56,181 nucleotides of DNA from an uncultured Bacteroidia bacterium (GCA_902762655.1 CACWOZ010000018.1:1-56181), one strand, 5' to 3'. Numbered from the stretch's first letter, positions 17,177 through 26,952 are shown. The notes: generated from the sequence alone by a model not told the origin. Numbers and translations are program-made.

Positions 17177-18319
17177 ATGAAAAACAAAATCCACGAAAAG
17201 TTCGTTTCCCTCTTCGGAGAGGGCGGCACCCAGTTCGCGTCCGCAGGGCGCATAAACCTTATAGGTGAACACACCGACTATAATGGTGGATATGTGTTCC
17301 CCGGAGCCATCGACAAAGGCATAATCGCCGAGATCAAGCTAAACGGTACCGACAAGGTACGCGCCTATAGCCTTGACTACAACGCCCAGACAGAGTTCGG
17401 CCTCAATGAGGAAGATGCTCCTAAAGAGCAGTGGGCCCGCTACATCTTCGGCGTATGCCGCGAGACTATCAAGCGCGGCGGCAAGGTAGAAGGATTCGAC
17501 ACCGTATTCGCGGGCGATGTTCCCCTCGGCGCAGGCCTGAGCTCCTCCGCCGCTCTCGAGAGCACCTTCGCTTTTGCCCTGAACGAACTCTTCCACAACG
17601 GAATCGACAAGTTCGAACTCGCCAAGATAGGCCAGAGCACCGAGCACAACTACTGCGGTGTCAAGTGCGGCATCATGGACCAGTTCGCCTCCTGCTTCGG
17701 CAAGGCCGGCTGCCTCATCCGCCTCAACTGCAAGACGCTGGAATACAAATACTTCCCCTTTGATCCCAAGGGCTACAAACTCGTCCTTATCGACTCCTGC
17801 GTCAAGCATGAACTCGCATCCAGCGCCTACAACAAGCGCCGCGCATCCTGCGAGAACGCCGCTGCGGCCATCCGCAAGAACCACCCCGAAGTGGAATTCC
17901 TGAGCGACGCCAAGCGCGTATGGCTCGACGAGGTCCGCGAGCAGATTCCCGAAGAGGACTTCCTCCGTGCAGAGTATGTGATCGGCGAGGTCCAGCGCGT
18001 GCTGGATGTCTGTGACGCCCTCGAGCGTGGCGACTATGAGACCGTCGGCGAGATGATGTACCAGACCCACTTCGGCCTCAGCCGCCTCTACGAAGTCAGC
18101 TGCGAAGAACTCGACTTCCTCAACAAGCTCGCCCGCAAGATGGACGTCACCGGCTCCCGCGTAATGGGCGGCGGCTTCGGCGGATGCACCATCAACCTCG
18201 TCAAGGACGAGCTCTACGAGCCCTTCATCGCCGCAGCAAAAGAAAAGTTCGCAGCCAAATTCGGCCACGAACCCAAGATTTACGACGTTGTCGTGAGCGA
18301 CGGAGCCCGCCGGCTCTAG
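17177..18319 (+). CDS. galK: galactokinase
   Basis: 380 residues, normal for GHMP-family galactokinase, which makes galactose-1-phosphate in the Leloir pathway. Motif 1 GRINLIGEHTDYNGGYVFP (27-45), motif 2 GAGLSSSAALE near 119-129 (ATP loop) and motif 3 VMGGGFGGCTINLV near 336-349 are intact, and the catalytic Asp lies in CGIMDQFAS. It is not accompanied by galT or galM here. Its 3' end faces creD convergently with a 3-nt gap. Confidence 0.96.
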   Translation: MKNKIHEKFVSLFGEGGTQFASAGRINLIGEHTDYNGGYVFPGAIDKGIIAEIKLNGTDKVRAYSLDYNAQTEFGLNEEDAPKEQWARYIFGVCRETIKRGGKVEGFDTVFAGDVPLGAGLSSSAALESTFAFALNELFHNGIDKFELAKIGQSTEHNYCGVKCGIMDQFASCFGKAGCLIRLNCKTLEYKYFPFDPKGYKLVLIDSCVKHELASSAYNKRRASCENAAAAIRKNHPEVEFLSDAKRVWLDEVREQIPEEDFLRAEYVIGEVQRVLDVCDALERGDYETVGEMMYQTHFGLSRLYEVSCEELDFLNKLARKMDVTGSRVMGGGFGGCTINLVKDELYEPFIAAAKEKFAAKFGHEPKIYDVVVSDGARRL

Positions 18320-18322
18320 GCA

Positions 18323-19537
18323 TCAGGCCGCCTCCTTCTCCGAATTAAGGTCCTTCGTGAAATACATGATAACCACGAGGATACAGAAGAGGAGCATGGA
18401 GCCGGAGATGAGAGCGTAGGTCTCCATCTGCAGAAGAATATAACTTGCGGCGTAAGCAAGTGCGACAAGCAGGGTCAGCAGATAAGCGGCCCTGCTTTTC
18501 AGTATGCCGCGGAAGTAGCCGAACAGCGCCGCAACGGTCATCGCCGCCGCAATGACGTACGAGTGCCCGAAAGAGATGAACTCGGAGAACGACAGCACCA
18601 GGGCGTAGAACAGCACCAGCGAGAGCCCTATCACCACATATTGTATGATATTGATTTCCTTCTTCCAGATGAATTCCACCAGAAGTCCCGCCAGGAATAC
18701 AAGGAGGATGATGAGTATGGCATACTTGACCGACCTTTCAGTTTTCTGATACTGACTTACGCCCTGCATAAAGCACACTCCCATCTCCGTATCGGCAGGA
18801 TCGTTCCGGTTGATTTTGGAGACAGACCATTCAGCCGTGAAGCCCTCGGCGGAAACATCCCTTTGCGCAGGGAGGAAATCCCCCTGGAAGGATGGCGACT
18901 GGCAGTCCGACGTGATTTTGATATTGGTGACATCCCCGTAAGGACGGACCATCAGCGTCGAGGAGCCGCGCAACTTGTACGAGATGTCGAATGGAATCTG
19001 CTGCTTCCCATCCATCAGAGCCTTGTCGAGAGGAATGGTGATTTCCGTCGACTCAAGGGTATGGACCGCCCCGGCAATAGATAAAGAAACAGGCCCTTCA
19101 AAACCTCGCTGGTCGTTTACCAGAACAGACAACACAGGTTCCTGCACATTTTTTTCTGCGAAAGCGGGTGGAATTACGAAATACCCCTGCATGTGTACGT
19201 CCGCAGTATACACCGAGACATCGTATATGGACCTGTGAAGCACTTTGGAGTCGGCTGATATGACGCAGTCCAGTACTTCCGGGAAAATATGCCTCTCCTT
19301 CTCCTGTAATGATTCCTTCCCATCTTTTATAATGGATTCGATGCTGGAAAACGCCAGCACCGGGCCTCCCAGGGTCTGCACCCCTCCCCAACTGGCCGAC
19401 ACTTCATCGACAGCTGTTCTCGCCGCCTCTTTCCTGTCGCGGATCTGCCCCTTGACCATTGCCAGAGGGATTAGGAGCAAAAGAGTCAAAATACCCAGAA
19501 TCAGGATTTTGACAAGCAAATTGTTTTGGATTTTCAT
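18323..19537 (-). CDS. creD: CreD family inner-membrane protein
   Basis: 404 residues. One N-terminal helix (8-28) is followed by a large extracytoplasmic beta-rich domain (about 30-265) and five or six C-terminal helices (about 270-395). Family features include LLLIPLAMVKGQIRDR, GGPVLAF, FDISYKLRGSSTLMVRPYGD and the C-terminal SFSEFISFGHSYVIAA. CreD is a CreBC-regulon protein of poorly known function linked to envelope stress. It lies 6 nt downstream of the CpXC gene and is probably co-transcribed with it. Confidence 0.88.
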   Translation of the reverse strand: MKIQNNLLVKILILGILTLLLLIPLAMVKGQIRDRKEAARTAVDEVSASWGGVQTLGGPVLAFSSIESIIKDGKESLQEKERHIFPEVLDCVISADSKVLHRSIYDVSVYTADVHMQGYFVIPPAFAEKNVQEPVLSVLVNDQRGFEGPVSLSIAGAVHTLESTEITIPLDKALMDGKQQIPFDISYKLRGSSTLMVRPYGDVTNIKITSDCQSPSFQGDFLPAQRDVSAEGFTAEWSVSKINRNDPADTEMGVCFMQGVSQYQKTERSVKYAILIILLVFLAGLLVEFIWKKEINIIQYVVIGLSLVLFYALVLSFSEFISFGHSYVIAAAMTVAALFGYFRGILKSRAAYLLTLLVALAYAASYILLQMETYALISGSMLLFCILVVIMYFTKDLNSEKEAA

Positions 19538-19543
19538 ATCTGT

Positions 19544-20149
19544 CTAGCGTAGAAAACTCTCTACCCACTGCCGGTTCACCCTGCAGAGCCCGGTCGCGGC
19601 TTTTTTTATGTCGGGGTTGCGGAGAAGGATGCCCGCGCAGTCTTCGTAGACGTTGAAGCCGATGCGCACCATCTGCATCTGGCCGGCCTCTGGGTAGGTC
19701 AGGGTGATTTCGTTGTCCGCTCCGTCGAGGCCGAAGAAGAGCAGGTCGGCGTCCTTGCCGAGTTCCTGGCGGGTAATGAACTTGGCCATCTCCAAGGTGA
19801 TATCATCCAGCCCGGCATCAAAGATCTTCACCTTTTCGATGAGGGCTCCTGGGGTATCCACGATGCGGCCGGCGTATCCCTCGAAGTCATCGCCCGTCAC
19901 GGCCGCCTGCATACGCGCCTCGGTGTCGGCAGAACCGTCCGAAAGCCAGACCATCAACTTCTCGGAAGGGTCGTGATACAGCAGGGGGAACTTCGCAAGC
20001 GTACGCGCTCCGCAGTGCGGGCACTCGTGGATGAACAACGCCCCGCTCAGGAGCCGCTCCTTCAGTTCCGGATCCCTCTCAGTATTTATCGCTGCGACGG
20101 CCTCCACCTCGAAAGCCTTGCCGCAATGGGGGCAAGTCAATTGAAACAT
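19544..20149 (-). CDS. CpXC domain zinc-ribbon protein
   Basis: 201 residues beginning with the CpXC family signature: a CPHCG knuckle (residues 6-10) and a second ECPHCGAR at about 42-49, probably binding Zn. The rest is an uncharacterised alpha/beta domain. The -7 box TATCTTTG ends 4 nt before the ATG, implying a leaderless mRNA shared with creD 6 nt downstream. Function unknown. Confidence 0.8.
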   Translation of the reverse strand: MFQLTCPHCGKAFEVEAVAAINTERDPELKERLLSGALFIHECPHCGARTLAKFPLLYHDPSEKLMVWLSDGSADTEARMQAAVTGDDFEGYAGRIVDTPGALIEKVKIFDAGLDDITLEMAKFITRQELGKDADLLFFGLDGADNEITLTYPEAGQMQMVRIGFNVYEDCAGILLRNPDIKKAATGLCRVNRQWVESFLR

Positions 20150-20153
20150 ACTG

Positions 20154-20161
20154 CAAAGATA
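20154..20161 (-). promoter_or_regulatory. -7 promoter box for the CpXC-creD pair
   Basis: TATCTTTG on the minus strand, ending 4 nt before the ATG of the CpXC gene. Confidence 0.6.
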
Positions 20162-20188
20162 ATCATTTCTTGCAGACGGGGTCGGCTG

Positions 20189-21256
20189 TCAATCCGGCAG
20201 AACTGCCAGCACCTCCCACCAGCCGTCACGTTTGCCGTTGCGGCGGGCCAGGTAGCCTTTTTCCGTCAGACGTGAGGTGAGCGTCTTTACGGTTCTGGGA
20301 GAGCGATGAATCTGCTCTGCCAATTGCTCCTGAGTCGCCTTGGAATTCGCTTTAAGGAGTCGCAAAACAGCAAGTTCCTCCAAAGTGCAATTCAAAGTGC
20401 AATTTTTGCTCTTTGAATCTCCGGCATCTTCACTTTGAGCCGGATATTCTACGTGCAGATAACGGTTACTGAGCTCATTGTGTTCACCAAGAATCAGATT
20501 CCTCAAGAAGGCCTCCAGATACTTCCCAGTTGGCACAATCCCTTTCTCGCGATTGAAGTAGTTGGCCCGCACCAGCGCATTGCGGAAGTACCAGGAGTGG
20601 CTGGCAAAGAGCACGTTGGAGATAGAGTAGCCAAAACTGCGGAGGTACTTGATCAGAAAGACTGCCGTTGTGCGCGTATTCCCCTCGCCAAAAGGGTGAA
20701 TCTGCCAGATTCCGGCGATAAAAGAGCCGATATGCTTGATTGCTTCCTCGGTGGAAACGGAGGCGTAGTCAAACTGCCTCTCCTCGGCGAAATCGTAATC
20801 CAGTGTCTCCTTCAGGTTCTCGTAGGGATTATACAGGACAGACGCATTGTTCAGCACCCACTCCGCTTTGGAGATGTTGTAATCCCGATATTTCCCGGCA
20901 AACTTGAAGATGCCCTCGAAAAGCTTCCGGTGAATCCGCTGGTACTCGGCCGGGGTAAAAGAAAACGTCTCTTCCTGCAGCAGCTCGGTAATTCTGGCAG
21001 AGACTTTATCGGCCTCTTCAGTACGCTCTTCTTCGACAGAAAGCCGTCCTTGTCTGGATTTATAGTAGGTATCGATGAGCCCCTTGACTTCTTCGATGGT
21101 GACGTCGCCCTCGATGTGCCGCTTGGCGGTATCGATGAGGTAGGAGGATGGCTTGAGCCCATCCACGTCCTGCAGGCCGATAGCCGTCTGCCAGGCAGCA
21201 GCCTTTACGCTGCGCCCTGGCTCCCCCTGACGGATATATTCATCGAAGTCGCTCAT
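20189..21256 (-). CDS. Fic family AMPylase with C-terminal winged helix
   Basis: 355 residues. An N-terminal helical part (about 20-70; GLQDVDGLKPSSYLIDTA then HIEGDVTIEEVKGLI) resembles the VbhA-like inhibitory region. It is followed by a Fic core with the intact motif HPFGEGNTRTTAVFL, whose His is the catalytic base for AMP transfer. A C-terminal winged helix (about 285-355; ATQEQLAEQIHRSPRTVKTL) is typical of the free-standing type. A TATCTTTG box lies 24 nt upstream. Target protein unknown; it could act as a stress modulator or a toxin-like enzyme. Confidence 0.88.
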   Translation of the reverse strand: MSDFDEYIRQGEPGRSVKAAAWQTAIGLQDVDGLKPSSYLIDTAKRHIEGDVTIEEVKGLIDTYYKSRQGRLSVEEERTEEADKVSARITELLQEETFSFTPAEYQRIHRKLFEGIFKFAGKYRDYNISKAEWVLNNASVLYNPYENLKETLDYDFAEERQFDYASVSTEEAIKHIGSFIAGIWQIHPFGEGNTRTTAVFLIKYLRSFGYSISNVLFASHSWYFRNALVRANYFNREKGIVPTGKYLEAFLRNLILGEHNELSNRYLHVEYPAQSEDAGDSKSKNCTLNCTLEELAVLRLLKANSKATQEQLAEQIHRSPRTVKTLTSRLTEKGYLARRNGKRDGWWEVLAVLPD

Positions 21257-21280
21257 TCTAAACCTATTAAAGTATCCTTA

Positions 21281-21288
21281 CAAAGATA
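21281..21288 (-). promoter_or_regulatory. -7 promoter box for the Fic gene
   Basis: TATCTTTG on the minus strand, 24 nt before the fic ATG and just after the prmC stop, so fic is separately transcribed. Confidence 0.55.
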
Positions 21289-21293
21289 CAAAA

Positions 21294-22163
21294 TTATCTC
21301 CTGAAACTCACGAACCGCGGGCGGTCGAAGAGGTCGCGGATGATCTCGACGGAGTAGAATCCGGCCTGCGAGAAGACGGCGGCGGTCTCCTCGGCAAGTT
21401 CGGTGTTGATTTCCACGATGCCGTATCCTCCGGGCGCAAGCAGGCGGAGGGCGGTAACCGCGATGGCCTTGTGGAAGGCCAGAGGGTCGCGGTCCGGGGC
21501 GAAGATGGCCATGTGCGGCTCCCAGCCGAGCACGTTCGGGCGCATCTCGACCTTCTCGGAGTTCATCACATAGGGTGGATTGGCGGTGATGATATCGAAC
21601 GAGGGCCCGCCGACCGCCTTCACCGTGCCTTCCACGTCCAGAAGGTCCGCCTCCACGAAGCGCGGGCGCAGCACCTTCTTGGAGATGCGTTTGAACTGCT
21701 CGCGGGCAAGCGAGAGGGCGTCGGTGGAGAGGTCGGTGGCAACTACTTCAGAACCCGGAAGATCCAGCGCCAGCGTCCAGGCGATGCAGCCCGAACCGGT
21801 GCAGAGGTCAAGGATTTTCAGACCTTCCTTCTTCGGAGCCATCTCCTCTGCCTTCATGCATAGTAGTTCGGTTTCCACTCGCGGAATCAGCGCGCGGGCA
21901 TCCACCTTGAAGGTACGGCCGCAGAACTCGGTGTACCCCAGCACATACTGCAGGGGCTCCGATGCCGCCAGCCGGCGCATATCGTCCAGCGCCTGCTCCA
22001 GCAGCTCCGCCGGCACCTCGGTCTTGGGCTCGGTAATATGCTGATACGAAGGGAATCCGAACACATCCGCGCAGTAGAACATTACCATACTGCGCGCCTC
22101 ATCTTTCGGATAAAGAGCCGACAGGGCGGCGATACCGTCCTTAATGAAATCTTTCAGTAGCAT
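21294..22163 (-). CDS. prmC: release factor N5-glutamine methyltransferase PrmC
   Basis: 289 residues. The SAM-binding motif ILDLCTGSGCIAW, the substrate-binding NPPYV and the N-terminal helical domain of PrmC are all present (CGRTFKVDARALIPRVETE before the methyltransferase core). It methylates the GGQ glutamine of RF1 and RF2. Its ATG shares one base with the stop of the upstream Na/Pi cotransporter gene, so the two are co-transcribed. Confidence 0.95.
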   Translation of the reverse strand: MLLKDFIKDGIAALSALYPKDEARSMVMFYCADVFGFPSYQHITEPKTEVPAELLEQALDDMRRLAASEPLQYVLGYTEFCGRTFKVDARALIPRVETELLCMKAEEMAPKKEGLKILDLCTGSGCIAWTLALDLPGSEVVATDLSTDALSLAREQFKRISKKVLRPRFVEADLLDVEGTVKAVGGPSFDIITANPPYVMNSEKVEMRPNVLGWEPHMAIFAPDRDPLAFHKAIAVTALRLLAPGGYGIVEINTELAEETAAVFSQAGFYSVEIIRDLFDRPRFVSFRR

Positions 22164-23905
22164 TATTTACCCGGTTTAGCGCTTATCTGGGCCTGGGAGA
22201 TATTTATTATGAAGTCGCCCATCTTCTCCAAAGAGTTGACAACATCCATATAGAAGGCCCCGGTTTCGTAGGGATAGTTGGACTTCTCCACGTTGGACAG
22301 ATGCTCCTCGCGCAGGGTGTCGCGGTAGGCGTTCACCTTCTCTTCGGCTTCCTCAGCGTTGGTAATATCTTCGAGTTGTACCAGCGGCGTAGCAAGGTTG
22401 GTGTGCATCGCTTCGTAGGCCTCGTCTACAAGAGTGCAGAGTTTGTCCAGTTTGCGCACCATGTCCTCCGTAAACTTCTGTCCGTGGGCCCAGGCGCGGG
22501 AAAGGATCTTTCCTATGCTCTCGCCGCTGTCGCCCAGCGACTCCATCTCGCCGATGATACGGTAGAAACTCCTGATTCGGATCACACCGTCGTGGGACAT
22601 CTCGTTGCGGGTCGCCTCGTTGAGGTAGGCCGCGATTTCGTGCTCCATACGGTCGGTGATCTCCTCATATTTTATCAGGCTCTCGTTAGCCTTCTCGAAG
22701 TCCTCCTGGCTGCCTGCCGATATGGCCTCGCGTATATAATTCATATCCTTGCGGCAGAGGTCGCCGAAACGGACGAGTTCCATCTTGACCGAGGCAAGAG
22801 CCATGTCGGCGGTGCCCACCGTACCGGCGCTTATGTATTTGAGACGCATCGGCTCTTTCCCTTCCTTGGGGCTGGGAACCATCCAGGTGACGATCTTGAC
22901 GATTACCGGTACGAACCATACGAGCACGCAGGTGTTGATTATATTGAACAAGGTATGGAGGGTCGCCACGCTATAGGGCAGAGATGCCACCAGCGCCGCC
23001 CTGGTAGCCTCGTCGGCGGCCGCGAAGTCGGTTACGGCCGGGTTGGGAAAACCGAAGGCCTCGACAATATTGCCGAGCAGGCCGAGGAAGGGATGGAACA
23101 GGCAGCAAACCCAGAACACGCCGAACACATTGAAGAGCAAATGAGCGCGCGCCGTGCGTTTAGCGGACACGTTTGCCACCGAAGCCGCTATGTTGGAGGT
23201 GATGGTAGTTCCTATATTTTCTCCGAGCACCATCGCGGCGGCCATCTCGAAGGGGATGTAACCGTTCGCCACAAGCACCATGGTGATGGCCATGGTTGCG
23301 GCCGAACTCTGCAGCATAAGGGTCATGCAGGCGCCGGCAACCATGAAAAGGAGGATGCTGAGGCCGCCCCATCCCGTCAGGGTGCCGAGGAACTGGCGCA
23401 CCGGCTCATTGTCGAGCAGGACGGTAGATGTTTCGCGGAGGGTGGTGAGTCCGAGGAAAAGCAGGGCGAAGCCCATCAGGAATTCCCCCAGGTTGTTATA
23501 CTTTTTCTTGCTTGCGCTGATGAGAACGAAGGCGAAGAACATGAGCGGGACTGCGATCGTTCCCAGGCTGAACGAAGAACCGCCGAAAGACAGCGCGAAA
23601 ATCCACGCGGTGACGGTCGTGCCTATATTGGCGCCCATGATGACGGCGACAGCCGTGGCAAGGGAAAGGAGACCCGCATTTACGAAACTTACCAGCATCA
23701 GGGTCGTGGCCGTAGAAGACTGCACCAGGGCTGTCACCACTATACCTGTAAGGATGCATTTGAAAGTATTGGAGGTCATCTTGGCCATGAATGTGCGCAA
23801 TCTGTCACCGGCCATTTTCTGGAGACCTCCGCTCATCAGCGACATTCCGTAGAGGAACATTCCGAGAGAGCCGAGCAGGGTCAGGATCCTAAGGAAGAGA
23901 CTCAT
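22163..23905 (-). CDS. Na/Pi cotransporter with C-terminal PhoU domain
   Basis: 580 residues. Two inverted Na_Pi_cotrans repeats carry the duplicated VQSSTATTLMLV (about 61-72) and LQSSAATMAITMV motifs. A cytoplasmic helical PhoU-like domain spans about 355-575 (AISAGSQEDFEKANESLIKY, YRIIGEMESLGDSGESIGK). It corresponds to the bacterial NptA/YjbB type II phosphate carrier. It is followed by prmC with a 1-nt overlap. No TAnnTTTG box was found immediately upstream. Confidence 0.92.
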   Translation of the reverse strand: MSLFLRILTLLGSLGMFLYGMSLMSGGLQKMAGDRLRTFMAKMTSNTFKCILTGIVVTALVQSSTATTLMLVSFVNAGLLSLATAVAVIMGANIGTTVTAWIFALSFGGSSFSLGTIAVPLMFFAFVLISASKKKYNNLGEFLMGFALLFLGLTTLRETSTVLLDNEPVRQFLGTLTGWGGLSILLFMVAGACMTLMLQSSAATMAITMVLVANGYIPFEMAAAMVLGENIGTTITSNIAASVANVSAKRTARAHLLFNVFGVFWVCCLFHPFLGLLGNIVEAFGFPNPAVTDFAAADEATRAALVASLPYSVATLHTLFNIINTCVLVWFVPVIVKIVTWMVPSPKEGKEPMRLKYISAGTVGTADMALASVKMELVRFGDLCRKDMNYIREAISAGSQEDFEKANESLIKYEEITDRMEHEIAAYLNEATRNEMSHDGVIRIRSFYRIIGEMESLGDSGESIGKILSRAWAHGQKFTEDMVRKLDKLCTLVDEAYEAMHTNLATPLVQLEDITNAEEAEEKVNAYRDTLREEHLSNVEKSNYPYETGAFYMDVVNSLEKMGDFIINISQAQISAKPGK

Positions 23906-23964
23906 ATTTTCATAATTGCAAAAAATCGGCTAAATTTACTGAAATATTTTGGATTTCTGTAGAG

Positions 23965-26913
23965 ATGCGCCGCTATATATTGACTATAATCGCGCTGCAC
24001 GCCGCTTTATTGGCTGCATCAGCGCAAGTGTATTCCCTTGGAGCAGACCCGGTTGCAATCAAATGGAAGAGCCTGGAAAGCGCGAATTTCCGCATCATTT
24101 ATCCGGAGGAGGCCGACTCCCTCGCAAGGGAGTACGTACGCTCGCTGGAGAGTTTCGCTGCGGCCACCAGGCCCACCATCGGTTTTTCACCCAACGAACT
24201 GTACCACAGGAAGATGCCAGTCATCCTCCATGCATATTCAGCGACCTCGAACGGTATGGTCACCTGGGCCCCGCGGCGCATGGAACTCTTCGCGAATCCG
24301 GACTTCTACAATCCCGAATCCACCCCATGGATCACCCAGCTCGCTGTGCATGAAGGCAGGCATGTCGCGCAGATGCAGTTCCCGCGCGCCAACCGCGTGT
24401 TCAAGCCCCTGGAATATTTCATAGGAGAACTCTCCACCGGAGCTGCATCAGCAGTCTACCCCGGTCCGGCCCTGCTCGAAGGGGATGCCGTGACCGCCGA
24501 GACTGCCCAGACGAACAGCGGCCGCGGGCGCACCGCCGACTTCCTGGAATACTATCACGTCGCGCTAGCCGACAGCCTCTACCGGAACTTCTGGCAATGG
24601 CGCTATGGCTCGCAGAAGCGCTACACCCCGGACCATTACCGCGCAGGATACATGCTTGTTGCAGGTATGCGCACGGCCTTCGGCGACACCCTCTTCACCC
24701 GCAGATACTTCGAAAACGTCAACTCCCGTATCCTGCCCTTCAACGTCCTCCAGAAAACCATAGCGCAGGGCAGCAATTACAAAAAGAACCTCTATTCCGG
24801 CTTCATCGCCATCCAGGACGCCTTCCGTGCGGAATGGGCGGCTGCCGACAGCGCCAGGGCACCTTTCTTCGAGGGCAGGGACTTTGTCCGCAAGGGACGC
24901 CTCTACGACTCCTACACATCCCTCACCTTCGCCGATGACGGTCTCTACGCCCTGCATGCGGGGTTGGACAGGGCTCGCGAACTGGTGCGCATAGATTCCA
25001 CCGGGCACGTAGAGGTGATGGGGGCCTTCGCAACAGGGACATCCCGCCTCGCATACGACATCTTCAACCGCAGGCTTGTATGGTCCGAGAACAGGCCCTC
25101 TGCCCTGCTCGCCCTGAAGTCCTGGTCGCAGCTCAGATATATAGAGGATGGAGGGGCGGTGAGGACGTTCGAGACCGAAGGACGTCTGTTCAACCCCGCT
25201 CCGAGCAGGGACAAGCCAGTGACGGCCGCCGTGCGCCAGTATGAGGACGGACGTATCTCCGTGGTACTGATGGCCTCCAACCGATGCACCCCCTACGAGG
25301 AGTACTTCGCCCCTGCCGGCCTGCAACCCGTCGAGCCCGTCTGGGTGGGAGAGACCATTTACGCCAGCGCCATCTCCGAAGAAGGATTCAGCATCTATCG
25401 CCTGCCTGAATGGGCACCCCTGTTCGCGCCGGCGCATTCCAAGATAAACCGCCTGTTCGAAAGGGACGGGCTCATCTGGTTCACCTCCGACCGCAGCGGA
25501 GTTAACGAACTGCACTCTATCGATCCCGCATCAGGGGATATTCTGCAAAGGACGAACCTGCGTTTCGGAGGAAATGAATTCGCCTTCGCCCCCACCGGGG
25601 AACTCTATTACAGCGCCCCCACCGCCGGCGGCCGGGTGATAAGGGTGCTGGATTCTCTCCTGAGCCGTCCGGTGAGATTCGGAGCCTATCATTCCGCTTC
25701 CGCAGAGATGCTCAGTGCCCAGGAAACAATCGCGCCCGCGCCCTACGACGGACCCATATCCGAAGGCCGGCCCTACTCCAAACTGATGCAGCCCTTCCGC
25801 CTGCATTCCTGGATGCCCATGTATATAGAGTACGACCCAGTGGAGAGGCTGTCGCTGGAGAAGACTGTCTCCGAAGGCGGACTCGGCGCGACCGCAATGT
25901 TCCAGAACGAACTCGGAACCGCCTGGGGCTCGGTAGGAGTCGGCCTTGCCGCCACGAAGGATACCCTTGGCACGGGATATACCATGGGCGAAGAAGAGTT
26001 CTCCCTGCCGGTGGAATTCCGGTCGTCGCTGCATGCGCAGTATGTCTGGACTGGCTGGGGGCCGATAATCGACTTCCGCGGGGACTATAACGAAAGGGAT
26101 GTGCACCGGCGGGACTATACACGTGTTTCGACCGAAAAGGGGATGCAGTTCCCGGAGAAATACTCCACCGTCGACAAACCATATCTGAATCTCTCCGCAG
26201 GTATTTCCCTGCCATTCAACCTGAGCGGAGGCGGCTGGAAGGCTGGCATCATCCCCTCATACAGGGTGTCGTGGTCGAACGACAGCTATTCTTCGCTGGA
26301 TGTCAAGCAACTGACGAATACGGTTGTCATCGATATCGTTCCACACGATTGGATGCTGCTCAGCAAGTTCAGCCTGCGGGGATATGTCAGCAGGCCCGTC
26401 GCTGAATCCGGTATATTCCCAAGAGTCGGCATGGGGGCGGAAGCTGGTTTCACCCGCACCCACAATCTTGGCAGCAACACGCCGGGCTATTATTACGCCA
26501 AGATATATGGTTATCTGCCCGGCCTTCTGAGCACCCACGGCTTGAGGCTTTCCGCAGAAGGGCGCAGCAACTATGGCTGGGAAGGCGACTGGCAAAAGGC
26601 GCAGGAGTATTCCCTGCATGCGGACTATGCCTTCCCTTTCCTTCCGCTGGACTGGAGCGGGCTGAGTCCTTATCTGTATTTGAGGAATCTCGAGTCCGTG
26701 CTGCACGGAGGTGCCAACTTCTCGGCATACGAGGAACTTGTAGGCACCAGGAAGGACTCCGTCCGGGATTTCTACGCCGGCGCTACCCTGCGTGCACGCT
26801 TCTCCAATTTCCTATGGGTGCCCTACGACACCTACATCGGTGTCCGCGCCATATACAATTTTGCCGATCCTTCCAAGAGTGGAATTGAAGCCGTGTTCGG
26901 CGTGGATTTGTAG
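23965..26913 (+). CDS. exported HExxH peptidase-like/propeller/barrel protein
   Basis: 982 residues with a signal peptide cut after ASAQ (residue 21). The N-terminal part (about 30-300) looks like a gluzincin-type metallopeptidase: AVHEGRHVAQ gives the zinc motif H129-E130-x-x-H133, with an acidic GPALLEGDAVTAE downstream as a possible third ligand. A middle region has propeller-like repeats (residues about 310-560, e.g. FERDGLIWFTSDRSGVNEL). The C-terminal 350 residues are aromatic beta strands ending VFGVDL, fitting an outer-membrane barrel. Substrate is unknown; I cannot tell whether it is a peptidase or a structural homologue. Confidence 0.7.
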   Translation: MRRYILTIIALHAALLAASAQVYSLGADPVAIKWKSLESANFRIIYPEEADSLAREYVRSLESFAAATRPTIGFSPNELYHRKMPVILHAYSATSNGMVTWAPRRMELFANPDFYNPESTPWITQLAVHEGRHVAQMQFPRANRVFKPLEYFIGELSTGAASAVYPGPALLEGDAVTAETAQTNSGRGRTADFLEYYHVALADSLYRNFWQWRYGSQKRYTPDHYRAGYMLVAGMRTAFGDTLFTRRYFENVNSRILPFNVLQKTIAQGSNYKKNLYSGFIAIQDAFRAEWAAADSARAPFFEGRDFVRKGRLYDSYTSLTFADDGLYALHAGLDRARELVRIDSTGHVEVMGAFATGTSRLAYDIFNRRLVWSENRPSALLALKSWSQLRYIEDGGAVRTFETEGRLFNPAPSRDKPVTAAVRQYEDGRISVVLMASNRCTPYEEYFAPAGLQPVEPVWVGETIYASAISEEGFSIYRLPEWAPLFAPAHSKINRLFERDGLIWFTSDRSGVNELHSIDPASGDILQRTNLRFGGNEFAFAPTGELYYSAPTAGGRVIRVLDSLLSRPVRFGAYHSASAEMLSAQETIAPAPYDGPISEGRPYSKLMQPFRLHSWMPMYIEYDPVERLSLEKTVSEGGLGATAMFQNELGTAWGSVGVGLAATKDTLGTGYTMGEEEFSLPVEFRSSLHAQYVWTGWGPIIDFRGDYNERDVHRRDYTRVSTEKGMQFPEKYSTVDKPYLNLSAGISLPFNLSGGGWKAGIIPSYRVSWSNDSYSSLDVKQLTNTVVIDIVPHDWMLLSKFSLRGYVSRPVAESGIFPRVGMGAEAGFTRTHNLGSNTPGYYYAKIYGYLPGLLSTHGLRLSAEGRSNYGWEGDWQKAQEYSLHADYAFPFLPLDWSGLSPYLYLRNLESVLHGGANFSAYEELVGTRKDSVRDFYAGATLRARFSNFLWVPYDTYIGVRAIYNFADPSKSGIEAVFGVDL

Positions 26914-26921
26914 TTTTTTCT

Positions 26922-26929
26922 TAAATTTG
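26922..26929 (+). promoter_or_regulatory. -7 promoter box for the ABC importer operon
   Basis: TAAATTTG, a perfect TAnnTTTG, lies 23 nt before the TTG start of the binding-protein/permease gene. Confidence 0.6.
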
Positions 26930-26952
26930 CGGCTTAATAAGCAATACTGCAA

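Noticed and set aside
17177-18319. Galactokinase as part of a mobile or horizontally acquired segment
   Set aside because: Codon use and motif content look like the neighbours and no integrase or transposase is present; only the adjacent palindromic repeats are unusual.
22301-23962. 553-codon open frame on the plus strand antisense to the Na/Pi cotransporter
   Set aside because: Its translation is rich in His, Gly and Glu without family features and lies fully opposite a well-supported gene; long antisense frames are expected in GC-rich coding DNA.
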